Shown here piece after piece: positions 50,265 to 63,996 of a stretch of 64,000 nt of DNA. The stretch is taken from positions 2,852,001 through 2,916,000 of the forward strand of contig NZ_JAANOW010000001.1 of NCBI RefSeq assembly GCF_011758805.1, given 5' to 3'. Position 1 is the stretch's first letter. Each line of letters begins with the position of its first letter. A program made the translations under genes and the position numbers. The DNA is from Mycolicibacterium fluoranthenivorans. GTDB taxonomy: Bacteria; Actinomycetota; Actinomycetes; Mycobacteriales; Mycobacteriaceae. The notes below the pieces were generated by a model, which saw only the letters and a program-made list of their open reading frames with translations, made no database searches and was not told the DNA's origin.

Positions 50265-51467
50265 CTACAGACCGAGTCCCTGGTACGTCCGGCGCACGAA
50301 CTTCGGTTGTGCCGACTGAAGTTTCGCCATCGAGGTGTTGCCGCGCACGGCTGCGACGTCGGCGCTCAGGTCGGGGAAGTTCTGGATCAGATACAGCAGG
50401 ACGACATCGTTCGCCGGGTCGGCCTGCCACCAGGTTCCGTAGGCGCCCGGCCAGCCGAAGGTGCCCAGCCCGCCCGGCCCGAAGAACTGCCGGGACTGGT
50501 CCGGGTCGGTCACCACGGACATGCTCAGACCGAAACCGCGGCCGATCCAGAACGGGCCGCCGAGGAAGTTCTGCTGTTTCTGCTCATCGGTCAACCGGTC
50601 CGTGCGCATCAGCCGCACCGACTCCGGCGAGAGCACCCGCACACCGTCGACGGCGCCGTCGCCCAGCAGCATCCGGGCGAATTGCAGATAGTCATCGGCG
50701 GTCGACATCAGTCCGGCACCGCCGGCGCAGAAGTCCGGCGGGGTCAGCGGGGGCGGACCCATCACATCGTCGCGCAGCCGATCCTCCTCGCCGACGGCGT
50801 ACATGGTCGCCAGCCGGCGCCGCTGCACCAGCGTGAGCGCAAAACCGGTGTCCGCCATGCCCAATGGTGTGAAGATCCGCTCGGCGAGCAGCTCGTGCAG
50901 CGGTTTGCCCGCGATCCGTCCCAGCGCGATACCCAGCACGTCGGTGCCGTGACTGTAGGTGACCCGTTCGCCGGGCTGGTGCGCCAGCGGCAGCTGCGCC
51001 AGCTCGGCCAGCCACCGGTCCTCGTTCTGCCGATACGACAGCCGCGCATACGACCGCGCCAGCGGGCCCGTCACCGAGAACGGGTAGGCCAGCCCGGACC
51101 GGTGGGTCATCAGGTCCTCGAACGTGATCGGCCGGCGCAGCGGCACCGTGGCGTCCACCGGCCCGTTCGGTTGAGCCAGCACCCGCACCCCGGCGAGCTC
51201 GGGCACCCAGCGCGCGATCTCGTCGCGAAGGGTGAAACGGCCCTCTTCCACCAAGGTCATCGCCGCGGCCACCGTCACCGGTTTGGTCATCGACGCGATC
51301 CGGAACACCGTGTCGCGTTGCATGGGTAGCCCGGCCGCGATGTCACGATGGCCCAATTCGTTGACCTGGACCACCTCGCCGGCATGCCACACCAGGGTGA
51401 CCGCACCGGCCAGCAGCCCGGCCTCGATCGCCTCGGTGATGGAGGCGCCGTTCGCGTCGAGATTCAT
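50265..51467 (-). CDS. Serine hydrolase, class C beta-lactamase-like (esterase type)
   Basis: 400 aa. The active-site motif is FRIASMTKPVTVAAAM (SMTK, serine near residue 60), and the second motif appears as GERVTYSHGTDVLGIALG with Y-S-H in place of Y-x-N, as in EstB-like esterases and D-aminopeptidases rather than true AmpC. The C-terminal FGWPGAYGTWWQADP matches the GG/AYGT region of that group. No signal peptide, so cytosolic. Start at ATG 51467 (GTG 51476 possible). Product likely an esterase; substrate unknown. Confidence 0.82.
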   Translation of the reverse strand: MNLDANGASITEAIEAGLLAGAVTLVWHAGEVVQVNELGHRDIAAGLPMQRDTVFRIASMTKPVTVAAAMTLVEEGRFTLRDEIARWVPELAGVRVLAQPNGPVDATVPLRRPITFEDLMTHRSGLAYPFSVTGPLARSYARLSYRQNEDRWLAELAQLPLAHQPGERVTYSHGTDVLGIALGRIAGKPLHELLAERIFTPLGMADTGFALTLVQRRRLATMYAVGEEDRLRDDVMGPPPLTPPDFCAGGAGLMSTADDYLQFARMLLGDGAVDGVRVLSPESVRLMRTDRLTDEQKQQNFLGGPFWIGRGFGLSMSVVTDPDQSRQFFGPGGLGTFGWPGAYGTWWQADPANDVVLLYLIQNFPDLSADVAAVRGNTSMAKLQSAQPKFVRRTYQGLGL

Positions 51468-51568
51468 CCGCGTCACGATACTGGGCGGACACGGTGGGTT
51501 TGCTGTGCGGGCGATTCGAGTAGCCGGATACTTATCACTGTGCGGCGCGCCGCCCACACAGTGGAGGC

Positions 51569-51811
51569 ATGACCGGTCATATGAGCCCCCGGGAGCGTGC
51601 CCTGCGCACCCTGTCAGCGCCGTACTCACTGGGTTTGCGTTTGCGTGAGGCAGGGGTGGCCCCAGAGGTGATCTGCGACTACCTGGACGTGGAGCTGGAC
51701 AATCTGGATTCTTTCTACCGGCTGGCCGATGCCAAACTCGCTGCGGCGGAGAGCCGGATCGCCGTCCCGATGTCGGCCAGGACACCACTGTCCGATCGCA
51801 CCAACCGGTGA
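51569..51811 (+). CDS. Small conserved-looking hypothetical protein
   Basis: 80 aa, predicted helical: RALRTLSAPYSLGLRLREAGVAPEVICDYLDVELDNLDSFYRLADAKLA reads like a helix-turn-helix-like or sigma-region-4-like segment (AGVAPEVICDYLDVE), followed by a disordered tail. The frame and hydrophobic pattern support coding, but function is unknown. The ATG at 51569 has GGAGG one base away, too close, so the ATG at 51581 may be used instead. It is divergent from the serine hydrolase and its stop abuts the decarboxylase stop. Confidence 0.6.
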   Translation: MTGHMSPRERALRTLSAPYSLGLRLREAGVAPEVICDYLDVELDNLDSFYRLADAKLAAAESRIAVPMSARTPLSDRTNR

Positions 51812-53482
51812 TCAGTCGGCGGCGTTGGCGGCCGCCGCGGCCCGGGCCAGTTCGGCCAGCAGTGGCGGCACGTCATCGCGATCCAACACCACTTCGATGA
51901 CGGCCATCCGGTCCCGGTGCTGCGCGGCCGCCGTCAGGGCGGCCTCCAACTCGCCCACGGTGTGGGCGCGCACCGCCAGCGCGTCGGGTACACCGAGCGC
52001 GGTGGGTAACTCCTGCCAGCGCCAGCCCACGATGTCGTTGTAGTACGCCTGCGGGCCGTGAATGGCCCGCTCCACGGTGTAGCCGTCGTTGTTGACGACG
52101 ATGATCACCGGCGCGATGCCCTCGCGGGCCATCACCCCGATCTCCTGCACCGTCAGCTGGGCCGCCCCGTCGCCGATGAGCAGCACGATCCGGCGCTCGG
52201 GGTGCGCCAGCGCCGCTCCGAGCGCGGCCGGCAGGGTGTAGCCGATCGATCCCCACAACGGCTGTCCGATGAACGTCACCCCGGCCGGCAGCCGGTGCCC
52301 GGCCATTCCGTAGAACGAGGTGCCCTGGTCTGCCAGCACCACGTTGCCCGGGGTCAGGGCCTCGGACACCTTGTCCCACAGCACCTTCTGCGTGAGCGCG
52401 GTGTCTGGCGGCGGGGCCGCGGTGGGTGCCGGTACGACGGCGGCCGGCACCGCCGGCGAAGTGATACCCCGATCGGTGAGGATGCCCGTCAGGGCCTTCA
52501 ACGCGGCGCCGATATCGATCGGGGCGTACACCTGCCCGGCGACCGTCGACTGCACCGCGCCCACGTCGATGGTGCGGGCCGGATCGATCTGCTGGGAGAA
52601 GAAGCCGCTGACCATATCGGTGAACTGCACGCCGGCGGTCACCAGCACGGGCGCGTCCTCGACGGCGCGGCGCACCGGTTCGGCGCTGGCCGCTCCGGCG
52701 TAGATGCCCAGATAGCTGGGGGAGCTCTCGTCGAGCAGGCTCTTGCCCCACATCAGCGTCGCGTACGGCACGGTGTCGGCGGCCAGCAGGCCGTCGAGCG
52801 CGTCAACCGCATTGAGCCGGTGCACCAGCAGATCGGCCAGCACCGTCACCTGATGGGTGCCGATGAGCCGGCGCGCCGCCTCGGTGAACAGCGCCAGGGC
52901 CCGCGGGCTGGTGCCGTTGCCGTAATGCGCCAGCGGTGCCGACGGCGGGTCGACGGGGAAGCGGGCCACATCGGTGGCCAGCAGCAGATACCCGGGGCGC
53001 TTGTGTTCGCGGACCTCCAGCAGTACCCGGTCGATCTCCCGGGTGGCCGTGGCCGGAATGAGATTGGCCTGGGCGCAAGTGATCTCGCGAGCCATCCGCA
53101 AGAAGTGCTCGAAATCGCCGTCGCCGAGCGAGTGATGCACCACGCGGCGGGCCCCCTGCGCGTCCTTGGACGGTGCACCCACGATGTGCACCACCGGAAC
53201 GTGTTCGGCGTAGCTGCCGGCGACGGCGTTGGCCGCCGACAGCTCACCGACACCGAAGGTGGTGACCAGCGCCGAGATTCCGCGCAGTCGCCCGTACCCG
53301 TCGGCGGTGTAGCCGGCGTTGAGCTCATTGGCCCCGCCCACCCAGCGCACGGTGTCGTGCGCGAGCACGTGGTCGAGGAACTCAAGGTTGAAATCGCCTG
53401 GCACACCGAACACCTCGGTCACTCCGAGCTCGGCCAGCCGGTCCAGCAGATAGTCGCCCACGGTGTACTCGGTATCGGCCAT
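51812..53482 (-). CDS. 2-Oxo acid decarboxylase (indolepyruvate/phenylpyruvate type)
   Basis: 556-aa thiamine-diphosphate enzyme turning a 2-oxo acid into an aldehyde. The catalytic glutamate is in [17 protein letters not shown] near residue 50, the HH pair of decarboxylases is [16 protein letters not shown] near residue 115, and the ThDP motif is [19 protein letters not shown] with [15 protein letters not shown]. The HH motif separates it from acetolactate synthases. It matches the broad-range KDC of M. tuberculosis (Rv0853c), likely the Ehrlich pathway. Start ATG 53482, or GTG 53485. Convergent with the small gene; divergent from the MFS gene. Confidence 0.9.
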   Translation of the reverse strand: MADTEYTVGDYLLDRLAELGVTEVFGVPGDFNLEFLDHVLAHDTVRWVGGANELNAGYTADGYGRLRGISALVTTFGVGELSAANAVAGSYAEHVPVVHIVGAPSKDAQGARRVVHHSLGDGDFEHFLRMAREITCAQANLIPATATREIDRVLLEVREHKRPGYLLLATDVARFPVDPPSAPLAHYGNGTSPRALALFTEAARRLIGTHQVTVLADLLVHRLNAVDALDGLLAADTVPYATLMWGKSLLDESSPSYLGIYAGAASAEPVRRAVEDAPVLVTAGVQFTDMVSGFFSQQIDPARTIDVGAVQSTVAGQVYAPIDIGAALKALTGILTDRGITSPAVPAAVVPAPTAAPPPDTALTQKVLWDKVSEALTPGNVVLADQGTSFYGMAGHRLPAGVTFIGQPLWGSIGYTLPAALGAALAHPERRIVLLIGDGAAQLTVQEIGVMAREGIAPVIIVVNNDGYTVERAIHGPQAYYNDIVGWRWQELPTALGVPDALAVRAHTVGELEAALTAAAQHRDRMAVIEVVLDRDDVPPLLAELARAAAAANAAD

Positions 53483-53516
53483 CACCCGAGCCTACGCAGG
53501 AGGGCATACTGCCCGG

Positions 53517-54833
53517 GTGACGACTGCACACCAGGAGCCGGTGGCCGCCCCGATGAAGAAAGTGGCCTTCGCCAGCTTCGTCGGGACCGCCATCGAGTTC
53601 TACGATTTCTACCTCTACGGCACCGCCGCGGCGCTGGTGTTCCCGAAGATCTTCTTCCCCAACCTCAGCCCGACGATGGGCACCGTCTCGTCGCTGGCCA
53701 CCTTCGCCGCGGCGTTCCTCTCCCGCCCGGTGGGTGCGGCGGTGTTCGGGCACTTCGGGGATCGGCTGGGCCGCAAGAAGACCCTGATCGCCACCCTGCT
53801 GATCATGGGGATCTCCACCTTCGCCGTCGGGCTGGTACCCGCGGCGGCCTCCATCGGTGTGCTGGCCCCGATCATCCTGCTCACGCTGCGGCTGTGCCAG
53901 GGTTTCGCCGTCGGCGGGGAATGGGCCGGATCGGCGCTGCTGTCCGCGGAATACGCCCCGGCCGACCAGCGTGGCAAGTACGGCATGTTCACCCAGCTCG
54001 GCGCGGGCGCCGGGCTGGCGGTGAGCAATCTGGTGTTCCTGCTCGCCAACGTCACCATCGGCGAGAAGAGCCCGGTGTTCCTGGAGTGGGGCTGGCGGGT
54101 GCCGTTCCTGTTCAGCGGGCTCCTGGTGATCGTCGCGCTCTATGTCCGGCTGAGCATCGACGAGACCCCGGTGTTCGCCGCCGAGAAAGAGAAACAACGA
54201 GGCGGCGTTGTGCAGGCGCCGCTGAAAGAGCTGCTGCGGACCCAGAGCACACAGGTGCTGCTGGCGGCGGGCTGCATGGTCGGCATCTTCACCATGAGTT
54301 TCCTGGGCGGCACCTATCTGCTGAACTACGCCGCCACCAAGATCGGGCATCCGCGCAGTCTGGTCCTCACCGTCGGGGTGCTGGCCGGGGTGGCGTTGAT
54401 GGCCTTCACCGCCATCTCGGCAGTGCTGTGCGACCGGTACGGCCGCCGACGGATCATCCTGGCCGGCTTCCTCGTCGCGCTGCCGTGGGCATTCCTGGTG
54501 ATGCCGATGATCGACACCGGCTCACCGTGGCTGTTCGCGCTGGCGATCGGCGGCATGTTCGCCATCTTCGGGACGTCCTACGGTCCCATCGCCTCGTTCC
54601 TGCCCGAGATCTTCGCCACACGGTACCGCTACACGGGTGCCGGGCTGGCCTTCAACCTGGCCGGCATCGTCGGTGGCGCGGTGCCGCCGCTGATCGCCGG
54701 GCTGCTGGTCAGCGCCTACGGTCCCTGGTCGGTGGGGGCGCTGATGGCGGCCTTCGTGGTGGTCAGCATCACCTCCACGGTGCTGTTGCCGGAGACGAAA
54801 GGCGCGGCGCTGGTCGACGACGCGGCCTGCTAA
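53517..54833 (+). CDS. MFS transporter, metabolite:H+ symporter (MHS) family
   Basis: 438 aa with 12 predicted helices. The N-terminal [24 protein letters not shown] is the MHS signature, and the loop motif [13 protein letters not shown] with GRR in the C-terminal half ([11 protein letters not shown]) are MFS hallmarks. Substrates in this family are carboxylates or related small acids, driven by protons. The GTG at 53517 follows AGGAGGG (53498-53504). It is divergent from the decarboxylase by 34 bases. It immediately precedes the pyr operon; its last codons may hold part of that operon's promoter. Confidence 0.88.
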   Translation: MTTAHQEPVAAPMKKVAFASFVGTAIEFYDFYLYGTAAALVFPKIFFPNLSPTMGTVSSLATFAAAFLSRPVGAAVFGHFGDRLGRKKTLIATLLIMGISTFAVGLVPAAASIGVLAPIILLTLRLCQGFAVGGEWAGSALLSAEYAPADQRGKYGMFTQLGAGAGLAVSNLVFLLANVTIGEKSPVFLEWGWRVPFLFSGLLVIVALYVRLSIDETPVFAAEKEKQRGGVVQAPLKELLRTQSTQVLLAAGCMVGIFTMSFLGGTYLLNYAATKIGHPRSLVLTVGVLAGVALMAFTAISAVLCDRYGRRRIILAGFLVALPWAFLVMPMIDTGSPWLFALAIGGMFAIFGTSYGPIASFLPEIFATRYRYTGAGLAFNLAGIVGGAVPPLIAGLLVSAYGPWSVGALMAAFVVVSITSTVLLPETKGAALVDDAAC

Positions 54834-54860
54834 GCTCTCCGGCAGTTCGACGTCCTTTAA

Positions 54861-54890
54861 CGATCCGTCCCGAGAGGCGGAGAAGGAGGT
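54861..54890 (+). promoter_or_regulatory. PyrR-binding RNA element in pyr operon leader
   Basis: The transcript of GTCCCGAGAGGCGGAGAAGG (54867-54886), just before the AAGGAGGT ribosome site, closely matches the PyrR-binding loop known from Gram-positives (UCC-GAGAGG-C-AGAAGG type). Mycobacterial PyrR has been reported to bind the leader next to the ribosome site, repressing translation when UMP is plentiful. A TAAGCT box at 54831-54836 could be the -10, giving a short leader. The element overlaps the pyrR ribosome site, which suits translational control. Confidence 0.75.
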
Positions 54891-54901
54891 CCAGGTTCAC
54901 T

Positions 54902-55483
54902 GTGGGCAATCCTGATGCCGCACACGCAGACCGGGAATTGATGTCCGCCGCTGATGTGAGCCGGACCATATCCCGCATCGCGCACCAGATCATCGAGAAG
55001 ACCGCGCTCGACGCGGCGGACGCCCCGCGCGTCATCCTGCTCGGCATCCCCACCCGCGGGGTCATCCTGGCCCGCCGGATCGCCGAGAAGGTCAACGAGT
55101 TCGCCGGCGTGGAACTGGCTCACGGCGCGCTGGACATCACGCTCTATCGGGACGACCTGAACTCCAAACCGCCGCGCCCGCTGGAGGTCACCTCCATCCC
55201 GGTCGGCGGTATCGACGGCGCCCTGGTGATCCTGGTCGACGACGTGCTCTACTCCGGGCGCTCGGTGCGTTCTGCGTTGGACGCGCTGCGCGATATCGGC
55301 CGTCCCCGGGCGGTCCAGCTGGCCGTGCTGGTCGACCGTGGCCATCGGGAACTGCCCATCCGGGCCGACTACGTCGGAAAGAACGTCCCGACCTCCCGCA
55401 GCGAGAACGTCAAGGTTCGCCTGCAGGAGAACGACGGCTACGACGGCGTCAAGATCGCCCCGCAAGGGGGGCCCCTACGGTGA
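54902..55483 (+). CDS. pyrR: PyrR regulator / uracil phosphoribosyltransferase
   Basis: 193 aa. RNA-binding regulator of pyrimidine genes with uracil phosphoribosyltransferase activity. The PRPP loop is [20 protein letters not shown] near residue 105, TLYRDDL is conserved and the C-terminal [19 protein letters not shown] ends the fold. The start GTG at 54902 is preceded by AAGGAGGT at 54883-54890. The frame stays open upstream to 52058, entirely antisense to the decarboxylase. First gene of the pyr operon. Confidence 0.95.
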   Translation: MGNPDAAHADRELMSAADVSRTISRIAHQIIEKTALDAADAPRVILLGIPTRGVILARRIAEKVNEFAGVELAHGALDITLYRDDLNSKPPRPLEVTSIPVGGIDGALVILVDDVLYSGRSVRSALDALRDIGRPRAVQLAVLVDRGHRELPIRADYVGKNVPTSRSENVKVRLQENDGYDGVKIAPQGGPLR

Positions 55484-55514
55484 TGAGCGCCCGCGCGAAG
55501 AACGGACGATTCTG

Positions 55515-56510
55515 GTGAGACATCTGCTTTCGGCTGCCGATCTGTCCCGGGACGAGGCGACCGCCATCCTCGACGACGCCGACCGGTTCCGGGAGGCGCT
55601 GCTGGGCCGTGAGGTGAAGAAGCTGCCGACGTTGCGCGGACGCACCGTCATCACCATGTTCTACGAGAACTCCACCCGCACCCGGGTCTCGTTCGAGGTG
55701 GCCGGTAAGTGGATGAGTGCCGATGTCATCAACGTCAGCGCCTCGGGTTCCTCGGTGTCCAAAGGTGAGTCGCTGCGCGACACTGCGCTGACCCTGCGCG
55801 CCGCGGGCGCCGACGCGTTGATCATCCGGCATCCGGCTTCCGGTGCGGCACAACAGCTCGCGGAGTGGACTCGGGAGGACGGTTCCTCGGGGGCAGGAGC
55901 GCAGCGACTCGGGGGAAATTCCGGGACCGGTCCGAGCGTCATCAATGCCGGCGACGGCACCCACCAGCACCCCACCCAGGCGTTGTTGGACGCGCTCACC
56001 ATCCGGCAGCGGCTCGGTTCCATCGAGGGCAAGCGCGTGGTGATCGTCGGTGACATCCTGCACAGCCGGGTGGCCCGGTCCAATGTCGAACTGCTGGCCA
56101 CCCTCGGTGCCGAGGTGGTCCTGGTCGCCCCGCCGACGCTGCTTCCGGTGGGCGTGACGGGCTGGCCGGTCAGCATCTCCCACGAACTGGACGCCGAACT
56201 GCCCGCCGCCGACGCGGTGCTGATGCTGCGGGTGCAGGCCGAACGGATGAACGGTGGGTTCTTCCCGTCCGCCCGGGAGTACTCGGTGCGTTACGGGCTG
56301 TCGGAGAAGCGGCTGGCCCGACTGTCCGAGGACGTCGTGGTGCTGCACCCCGGCCCGATGCTGCGCGGTATGGAGATCGCACACTCGGTGGCCGACGCCC
56401 CGCAATCGGCGGTGCTGCAACAGGTTTCCAACGGTGTGCATGTCCGGATGGCGGTGCTGTTCCACCTGCTGGTGGGGGCAGAATCCGACAAGGCGGGGGT
56501 GGTTTCATGA
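55515..56510 (+). CDS. pyrB: Aspartate carbamoyltransferase catalytic subunit
   Basis: 331 aa; joins carbamoyl phosphate and aspartate. The phosphate motif is [19 protein letters not shown] near residue 48, the 80s loop is [15 protein letters not shown], and [18 protein letters not shown] carries the substrate histidines. The start is GTG at 55515, 32 bases after pyrR. An insertion of about 12 residues ([16 protein letters not shown]) before [10 protein letters not shown] makes it longer than the ~319-residue M. tuberculosis protein. The insert coincides with a short repeat copy. The stop overlaps pyrC (ATGA). Confidence 0.95.
   Translation: MRHLLSAADLSRDEATAILDDADRFREALLGREVKKLPTLRGRTVITMFYENSTRTRVSFEVAGKWMSADVINVSASGSSVSKGESLRDTALTLRAAGADALIIRHPASGAAQQLAEWTREDGSSGAGAQRLGGNSGTGPSVINAGDGTHQHPTQALLDALTIRQRLGSIEGKRVVIVGDILHSRVARSNVELLATLGAEVVLVAPPTLLPVGVTGWPVSISHELDAELPAADAVLMLRVQAERMNGGFFPSAREYSVRYGLSEKRLARLSEDVVVLHPGPMLRGMEIAHSVADAPQSAVLQQVSNGVHVRMAVLFHLLVGAESDKAGVVS
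55896..55914 (+). repeat. Short repeat-like sequence inside pyrB
   Basis: GGAGCGCAGCGACTCGGGG encodes part of the extra residues in pyrB. It shares the GAGCG-N-AGCGA core with the copies at 40225 and 46439 but has CTCGGG rather than CGGG after it. It is in frame and keeps the protein intact. Confidence 0.45.
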
Positions 56511-57793
56511 CGGTTCTGATCAAGGGTGTGCGGCTCTACGGCGAGGGTGAGCCCGTCGACGTGCTGGTCGCCGGCGGACAGATCGCGAAGATCGGCGCAG
56601 GCTTGACGGCCGACGGCGCCGAGATCGTCGACGCCGCCGGACAGATCCTGCTGCCCGGTTTCGTGGACCTGCACACCCATCTGCGTGAACCGGGTCGCGA
56701 ATACGCCGAGGACATCGAAACCGGTTCGGCCGCAGCCGCACTGGGCGGCTACACCGCAGTCTTCGCGATGGCCAACACCGATCCGGTCGCCGACAGCGCG
56801 GTGGTCACCGACCACGTGTGGCACCGCGGCCAGCAGGTCGGCCTGGTCGACGTGCACCCCGTCGGCGCGATCACCGTCGGGCTGGCGGGCAAACAGCTCA
56901 CCGAGATGGGCCTGATGGCCGCCGGTGCCGGGCAGGTGCGGATGTTCTCCGACGACGGCATCTGCGTGGATGATCCGCTGGTGATGCGCCGGGCCCTGGA
57001 ATACGCCAGCGGTCTGGGCGTGCTGATCGCCCAGCACGCCGAGGAGCCGCGGCTGACGGTGGGTGCGGTCGCCCATGAAGGTCCCCACGCCGCGAAGCTG
57101 GGCCTGGCGGGCTGGCCGCGCTCGGCCGAGGAGGCGATCGTCGCCCGCGACGCCATCCTGGCCCGCGACGCCGGCGCCCGGGTGCACATCTGCCACGCAT
57201 CCACCGCGGGCACCGTCGAACTGCTGAAATGGGCCAAACAGCAAGGTATCTCGATCACCGCCGAGGTGACCCCGCATCACCTGCTGCTCGATGACGGGGT
57301 GCTGGCCGACTATGACGGCCGTAACCGGGTGAACCCGCCGCTGCGCGAGGCCAGCGATGTGGCCGCACTGCGGCAGGCGCTGGCCGACGGCGTCATCGAC
57401 TGTGTGGCCACCGACCACGCACCGCATGCCGAACACGAGAAGTGCTGTGAGTTCTCGCACGCCCGCCCGGGCATGCTCGGGCTGCAGACCGCGCTGTCGG
57501 TCGTGGCGCAGACCATGGTCGAGCCGGGCCTGCTGACCTGGCGCGATGTCGCCCGGGTGATGAGCGAGGCGCCCGCGGCGATCGTCGGCCTGCCCGATCA
57601 GGGCCGCCCGCTGGAGGTCGGCGAGCCCGCCAACCTCACGGTCGTCGACCCCGACGCCACGTGGACGGTCAGCGGACCCGCGCTGGCCAGCCGCTCGGAC
57701 AACACGCCGTACGAGTCGATGACGCTGCCCGCCACGGTGACGCTGACCCTGCTGCGCGGCAAGATCACCGCGCGGGACGGGGCTGTCTCTTGA
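56507..57793 (+). CDS. pyrC: Dihydroorotase
   Basis: 428-aa class I dihydroorotase that cyclises carbamoyl aspartate. Metal ligands are in [18 protein letters not shown] near residue 48 (HxH), [12 protein letters not shown] near residue 225 and [13 protein letters not shown] near residue 302 (the Asp and His). The ATG at 56507 overlaps pyrB, and the last bases form the TTGA overlap with the next gene, so all are coupled. Not the short class II E. coli type. Confidence 0.96.
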   Translation: MTVLIKGVRLYGEGEPVDVLVAGGQIAKIGAGLTADGAEIVDAAGQILLPGFVDLHTHLREPGREYAEDIETGSAAAALGGYTAVFAMANTDPVADSAVVTDHVWHRGQQVGLVDVHPVGAITVGLAGKQLTEMGLMAAGAGQVRMFSDDGICVDDPLVMRRALEYASGLGVLIAQHAEEPRLTVGAVAHEGPHAAKLGLAGWPRSAEEAIVARDAILARDAGARVHICHASTAGTVELLKWAKQQGISITAEVTPHHLLLDDGVLADYDGRNRVNPPLREASDVAALRQALADGVIDCVATDHAPHAEHEKCCEFSHARPGMLGLQTALSVVAQTMVEPGLLTWRDVARVMSEAPAAIVGLPDQGRPLEVGEPANLTVVDPDATWTVSGPALASRSDNTPYESMTLPATVTLTLLRGKITARDGAVS

Positions 57794-58293
57794 ACACTCC
57801 CACCTTGATGGCGTCACTGATCATGGCCGCGCTGCTCGCGGTGCTGATCGGTTTCCTGATCCGGCAGATGCTGCGCGGCTGGCTGCACCGCGCCCAGCGC
57901 CAGGCCGACCTGATCGGGGTGCTGCCGTCGCTGCCGGACACCGTGGGACCCGCGCTGATCGGGCCCACCAAGGGGCTCTACGTCGGCAGCACCCTGGTGC
58001 CGGACTGGAACGACCGGATCGCGGCAGGCATGCTCGGCTTCCGTGCCAAGGGTGCGCTGACCCGCTATCCCGAGGGAATCATGGTGCAGCGCAGCGGCAC
58101 CGGGCCCATCTGGATCCCCGACGAGTCCATCGTGGCCATCCGCACGGAGCGGGCCATCACGGGCAAGGCGCTCACCCACGACGGGATCCTGGCGATCCGC
58201 TGGCGACTGCCGTCGGGTACCGAGATCGACACCGGCTTCCGGGCCGACGACCGCAACGAGAACCTGAAATGGGTCAAGGAGGACGCAGCGTGA
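57790..58293 (+). CDS. PH-domain-like membrane protein (Rv1382-like)
   Basis: 167 aa. One membrane helix (residues ~7-28, [18 protein letters not shown]) precedes a bacterial PH-like domain ([38 protein letters not shown]). Unknown function, but constant between pyrC and carA in mycobacteria. The TTG at 57790 overlaps the pyrC stop (TTGA) and matches the size of Rv1382 from memory; ATG 57808 is the alternative. It also overlaps carA by four bases. Confidence 0.8.
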   Translation: MNTPTLMASLIMAALLAVLIGFLIRQMLRGWLHRAQRQADLIGVLPSLPDTVGPALIGPTKGLYVGSTLVPDWNDRIAAGMLGFRAKGALTRYPEGIMVQRSGTGPIWIPDESIVAIRTERAITGKALTHDGILAIRWRLPSGTEIDTGFRADDRNENLKWVKEDAA

Positions 58294-59410
58294 GCAAAGC
58301 TCTGCTGGTACTGGAGGACGGCCGGGTGTTCACCGGCACGCCGTTCGGCGCGATCGGTGAGACGCTCGGCGAGGCGGTGTTCTCCACCGGGATGTCCGGT
58401 TATCAGGAGACGCTGACCGACCCGAGCTATCACCGACAGATCGTGGTGGCCACCGCCCCCCAGATCGGCAACACCGGCTGGAACGGCGAGGACGGCGAGA
58501 GCCGCGGCGACAAGATCTGGGTGGCCGGGTACGCCGTGCGCGACCCCTCGCCGCGGGCCTCCAACTGGCGCGCCACCGGCACCCTCGACGAGGAACTGGT
58601 GCGCCAGGGCATCGTCGGCATCGCCGGTATCGACACCCGCGCGGTGGTCCGGCATCTGCGCACCGCCGGTTCGATGAAGGCGGGCGTGTTCTCCGGTGAC
58701 GCCTTGGCCGATACCGACACGCTGGTGGAGCGGGTGCGCAGCCAGCCCTCCATGCTCGGCGCCGATCTGGCCGGCGAGGTCAGCACCCAAACCCGTTATA
58801 CGGTCGAACCCGTCGGGCAGCACCGCTTCACGGTCGCCGCCATCGACCTGGGTATCAAGACCAACACCCCGCGCAACTTCGCCCGCCGCGGAGTGCGCAG
58901 CCACGTGCTGCCGTCTGCGGTCAGCTTCGACGAGATCGCCGACCTGCGCCCGGACGGGGTGTTCCTGTCCAACGGGCCCGGCGACCCGGCCACCGCCGAT
59001 CACATCGTCGAGGTCACCCGGGCTGTGCTCGGCGCCGGTATCCCGTTGTTCGGCATCTGTTTCGGCAACCAGATCCTGGGCCGGGCGCTGGGCCGCTCCA
59101 CCTACAAGATGACCTTCGGTCACCGCGGCATCAACATCCCGGTGCTGGATCACGCGACCGGCCGGGTCGCGGTCACCGCCCAGAATCACGGGTTCGCGCT
59201 GGAGGGCGAAGCGGGCGAGGAGTTCGACACGCCGTTCGGCCGCGGCATCGTCAGCCACACCTGCGCCAACGACGGTGTCGTCGAAGGCATCAAACTCGTT
59301 GACGGCCGGGCGTTCTCGGTGCAGTACCACCCGGAGGCCGCCGCCGGGCCGCATGACGCGGAATACCTGTTCGACCAGTTCATCGACTTGATGGCTTCGG
59401 GGGAGAAGTA

Positions 59411-59411
<1 letters not shown>
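58290..59411 (+). CDS. carA: Carbamoyl-phosphate synthase small subunit
   Basis: 373 aa; hydrolyses glutamine to feed ammonia to CarB. The N-terminal domain ([20 protein letters not shown]) and class I glutamine amidotransferase domain are complete; the nucleophile is in [17 protein letters not shown], with the histidine and glutamate in [14 protein letters not shown]. The mycobacterial GICFGNQ replaces the commoner GICLGHQ. GTG start at 58290 overlaps the preceding stop; carB begins at its stop (TAATG). Confidence 0.96.
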
Positions 59412-62748
<3,337 letters not shown>

Positions 62749-62752
<4 letters not shown>

Positions 62753-63558
62753 GCCCCTTCGGGGTGCGGCTGGCCGAGGCCGTCGCGGCGCGGGGCCCAC
62801 TGTGCCCGGGCATCGATCCGCATCCCGAACTGCTCACCGCGTGGGGGTTACCCGTGAACGTGAGCGGCATCCGGGCGTTCAGTGACATCTGTGTCGAGGC
62901 GTTCGCGGGATTCGCCATCGTCAAACCGCAGGTCGCGTTCTTCGAGGCCTACGGCGCGGCGGGGTTCTCGGTGCTGGAGGACACCATCGCCGGACTGCAG
63001 GCCGCGGGAGTGCTGGTGCTCGCCGATGCCAAACGCGGTGACATCGGCTCCACCATGGCCGCCTATGCGCAGGCCTGGGCCGGCGACTCGCCGCTGGCGG
63101 CGGACGCGGTGACGGCGTCGCCGTATCTCGGGTTCGAGTCGCTGCGTCCCCTGCTGGACACCGCCGCGGCCCATGGCAGGGGCGTGTTCGTGCTCGCCGC
63201 GACCTCCAACCCGGAGGGGGCCGGCGTGCAGCGCGCGACCGTGGCCGGGCGCACCGTCGCGCAGTCCATCGTCGACGCCGCCGGTACCGAGAATCGGGTG
63301 ACAGGCACCGGTTCGGTCGGGGTGGTGATCGGCGCAACGCTGACCGAGCTGCCCGACCTGACCGGGCTCGACGGCCCGGTGCTGGCGCCCGGGCTGGGGG
63401 CTCAGGGCGGCCGTCCGGAGGATCTCGGCAGGCTGGGTGCCAGGGTGCTGCCTGCGGTGTCGCGTGAGGTCCTGCGTGCGGGCCCGGACGTGGCGGCGGT
63501 GCGGGCGAGCGCGGAGCGGCTGCGCGACAGCGTGGCCCATCTGCGCTACTTGGCCTGA
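62749..63558 (+). CDS. pyrF: Orotidine 5'-phosphate decarboxylase (type 2)
   Basis: 269 aa; final step to UMP. The catalytic Asp-Lys-Asp network is in [18 protein letters not shown] near residue 94, with upstream [17 protein letters not shown] and [12 protein letters not shown]; this is the longer type 2 form common in mycobacteria. The ATG at 62749 overlaps the carB stop (ATGA). Last gene of the operon; pyrD and pyrE are elsewhere. A compound hairpin follows 54 bases after the stop. Confidence 0.95.
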
Positions 63559-63611
63559 CGCGGCGCCCGCGGACCGCCGGTAACGGTTCGGGCACCGGCC
63601 GATCGCGGCAC

Positions 63612-63667
63612 GGTCACGGCGGCCGGAATCCCGTCGGACCGCTCCGACACGCCGACACGCCGTGACC
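63612..63667 (+). terminator. Compound hairpin after the pyr operon
   Basis: GGTCACGGCG (63612-63621) and CGCCGTGACC (63658-63667) are perfect ten-base complements. Between them lies a second hairpin, GTCGGA-CCGC-TCCGAC (63633-63648). A modestly AT-rich stretch (AAGAATTTCTTATCT) follows. Position just after pyrF suggests a transcription terminator or an mRNA 3' structure. Confidence 0.6.
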
Positions 63668-63937
63668 AGCAAGAATTTCTTATCTGACCGCCAGAAACGC
63701 TGGACCGGCGACGGCGTCGCCCGACCCCGGTGAACAGGAAAAGGCCCACCCGTAACGCAATAAGCCCTGGATATGCAGGTAGATCGCCTGCAGTGACGGT
63801 GGTCGCACCGTTGCGGGAGGCAGCTGCGGCGAACGTCGGGATCAGCCCGCGCGCGCCCTACACGCTGGTCTTTTGGCCCCATCAGCCGGGGGTGGGGTTA
63901 GCTTTCGTCAGGATGCGTGGGTACGGTCGTCGTCGCT

Positions 63938-63958
63938 GGCTGGTTACGTAATCCAGCC
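63938..63958 (+). promoter_or_regulatory. Inverted repeat in the mihF leader
   Basis: GGCTGG and CCAGCC flank TTACGTAAT, 39 bases before the GTG at 63997. It could form a small stem-loop in the leader of the next gene or be a protein site. Nothing else supports either reading. Confidence 0.3.
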
Positions 63959-63996
63959 GTGATGAAACAACAGATGGCGAGAGACGGAGGAACCCC

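Larger units (their letters stand above)
63559..63996. other. Intergenic region between pyrF and the putative mihF start
   Basis: 438 bases without a convincing gene on either strand; short open frames here lack ribosome sites and family resemblance. It holds the compound hairpin at 63612-63667 and the GGCTGG/CCAGCC inverted repeat at 63938-63958. In M. tuberculosis a PE/PPE pair occupies this gap, from memory; nothing like PE or PPE is present here. Confidence 0.6.

Noticed and set aside
52058..54901. Long upstream extension of the pyrR frame
   Set aside because: It is antisense to the 2-oxo acid decarboxylase and out of frame with the MFS gene; the GTG at 54902 has a strong ribosome site and gives the usual PyrR length.
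63559..63996. PE/PPE gene pair expected after pyrF
   Set aside because: No PE or PPE motif in any frame; the region is non-coding by eye.
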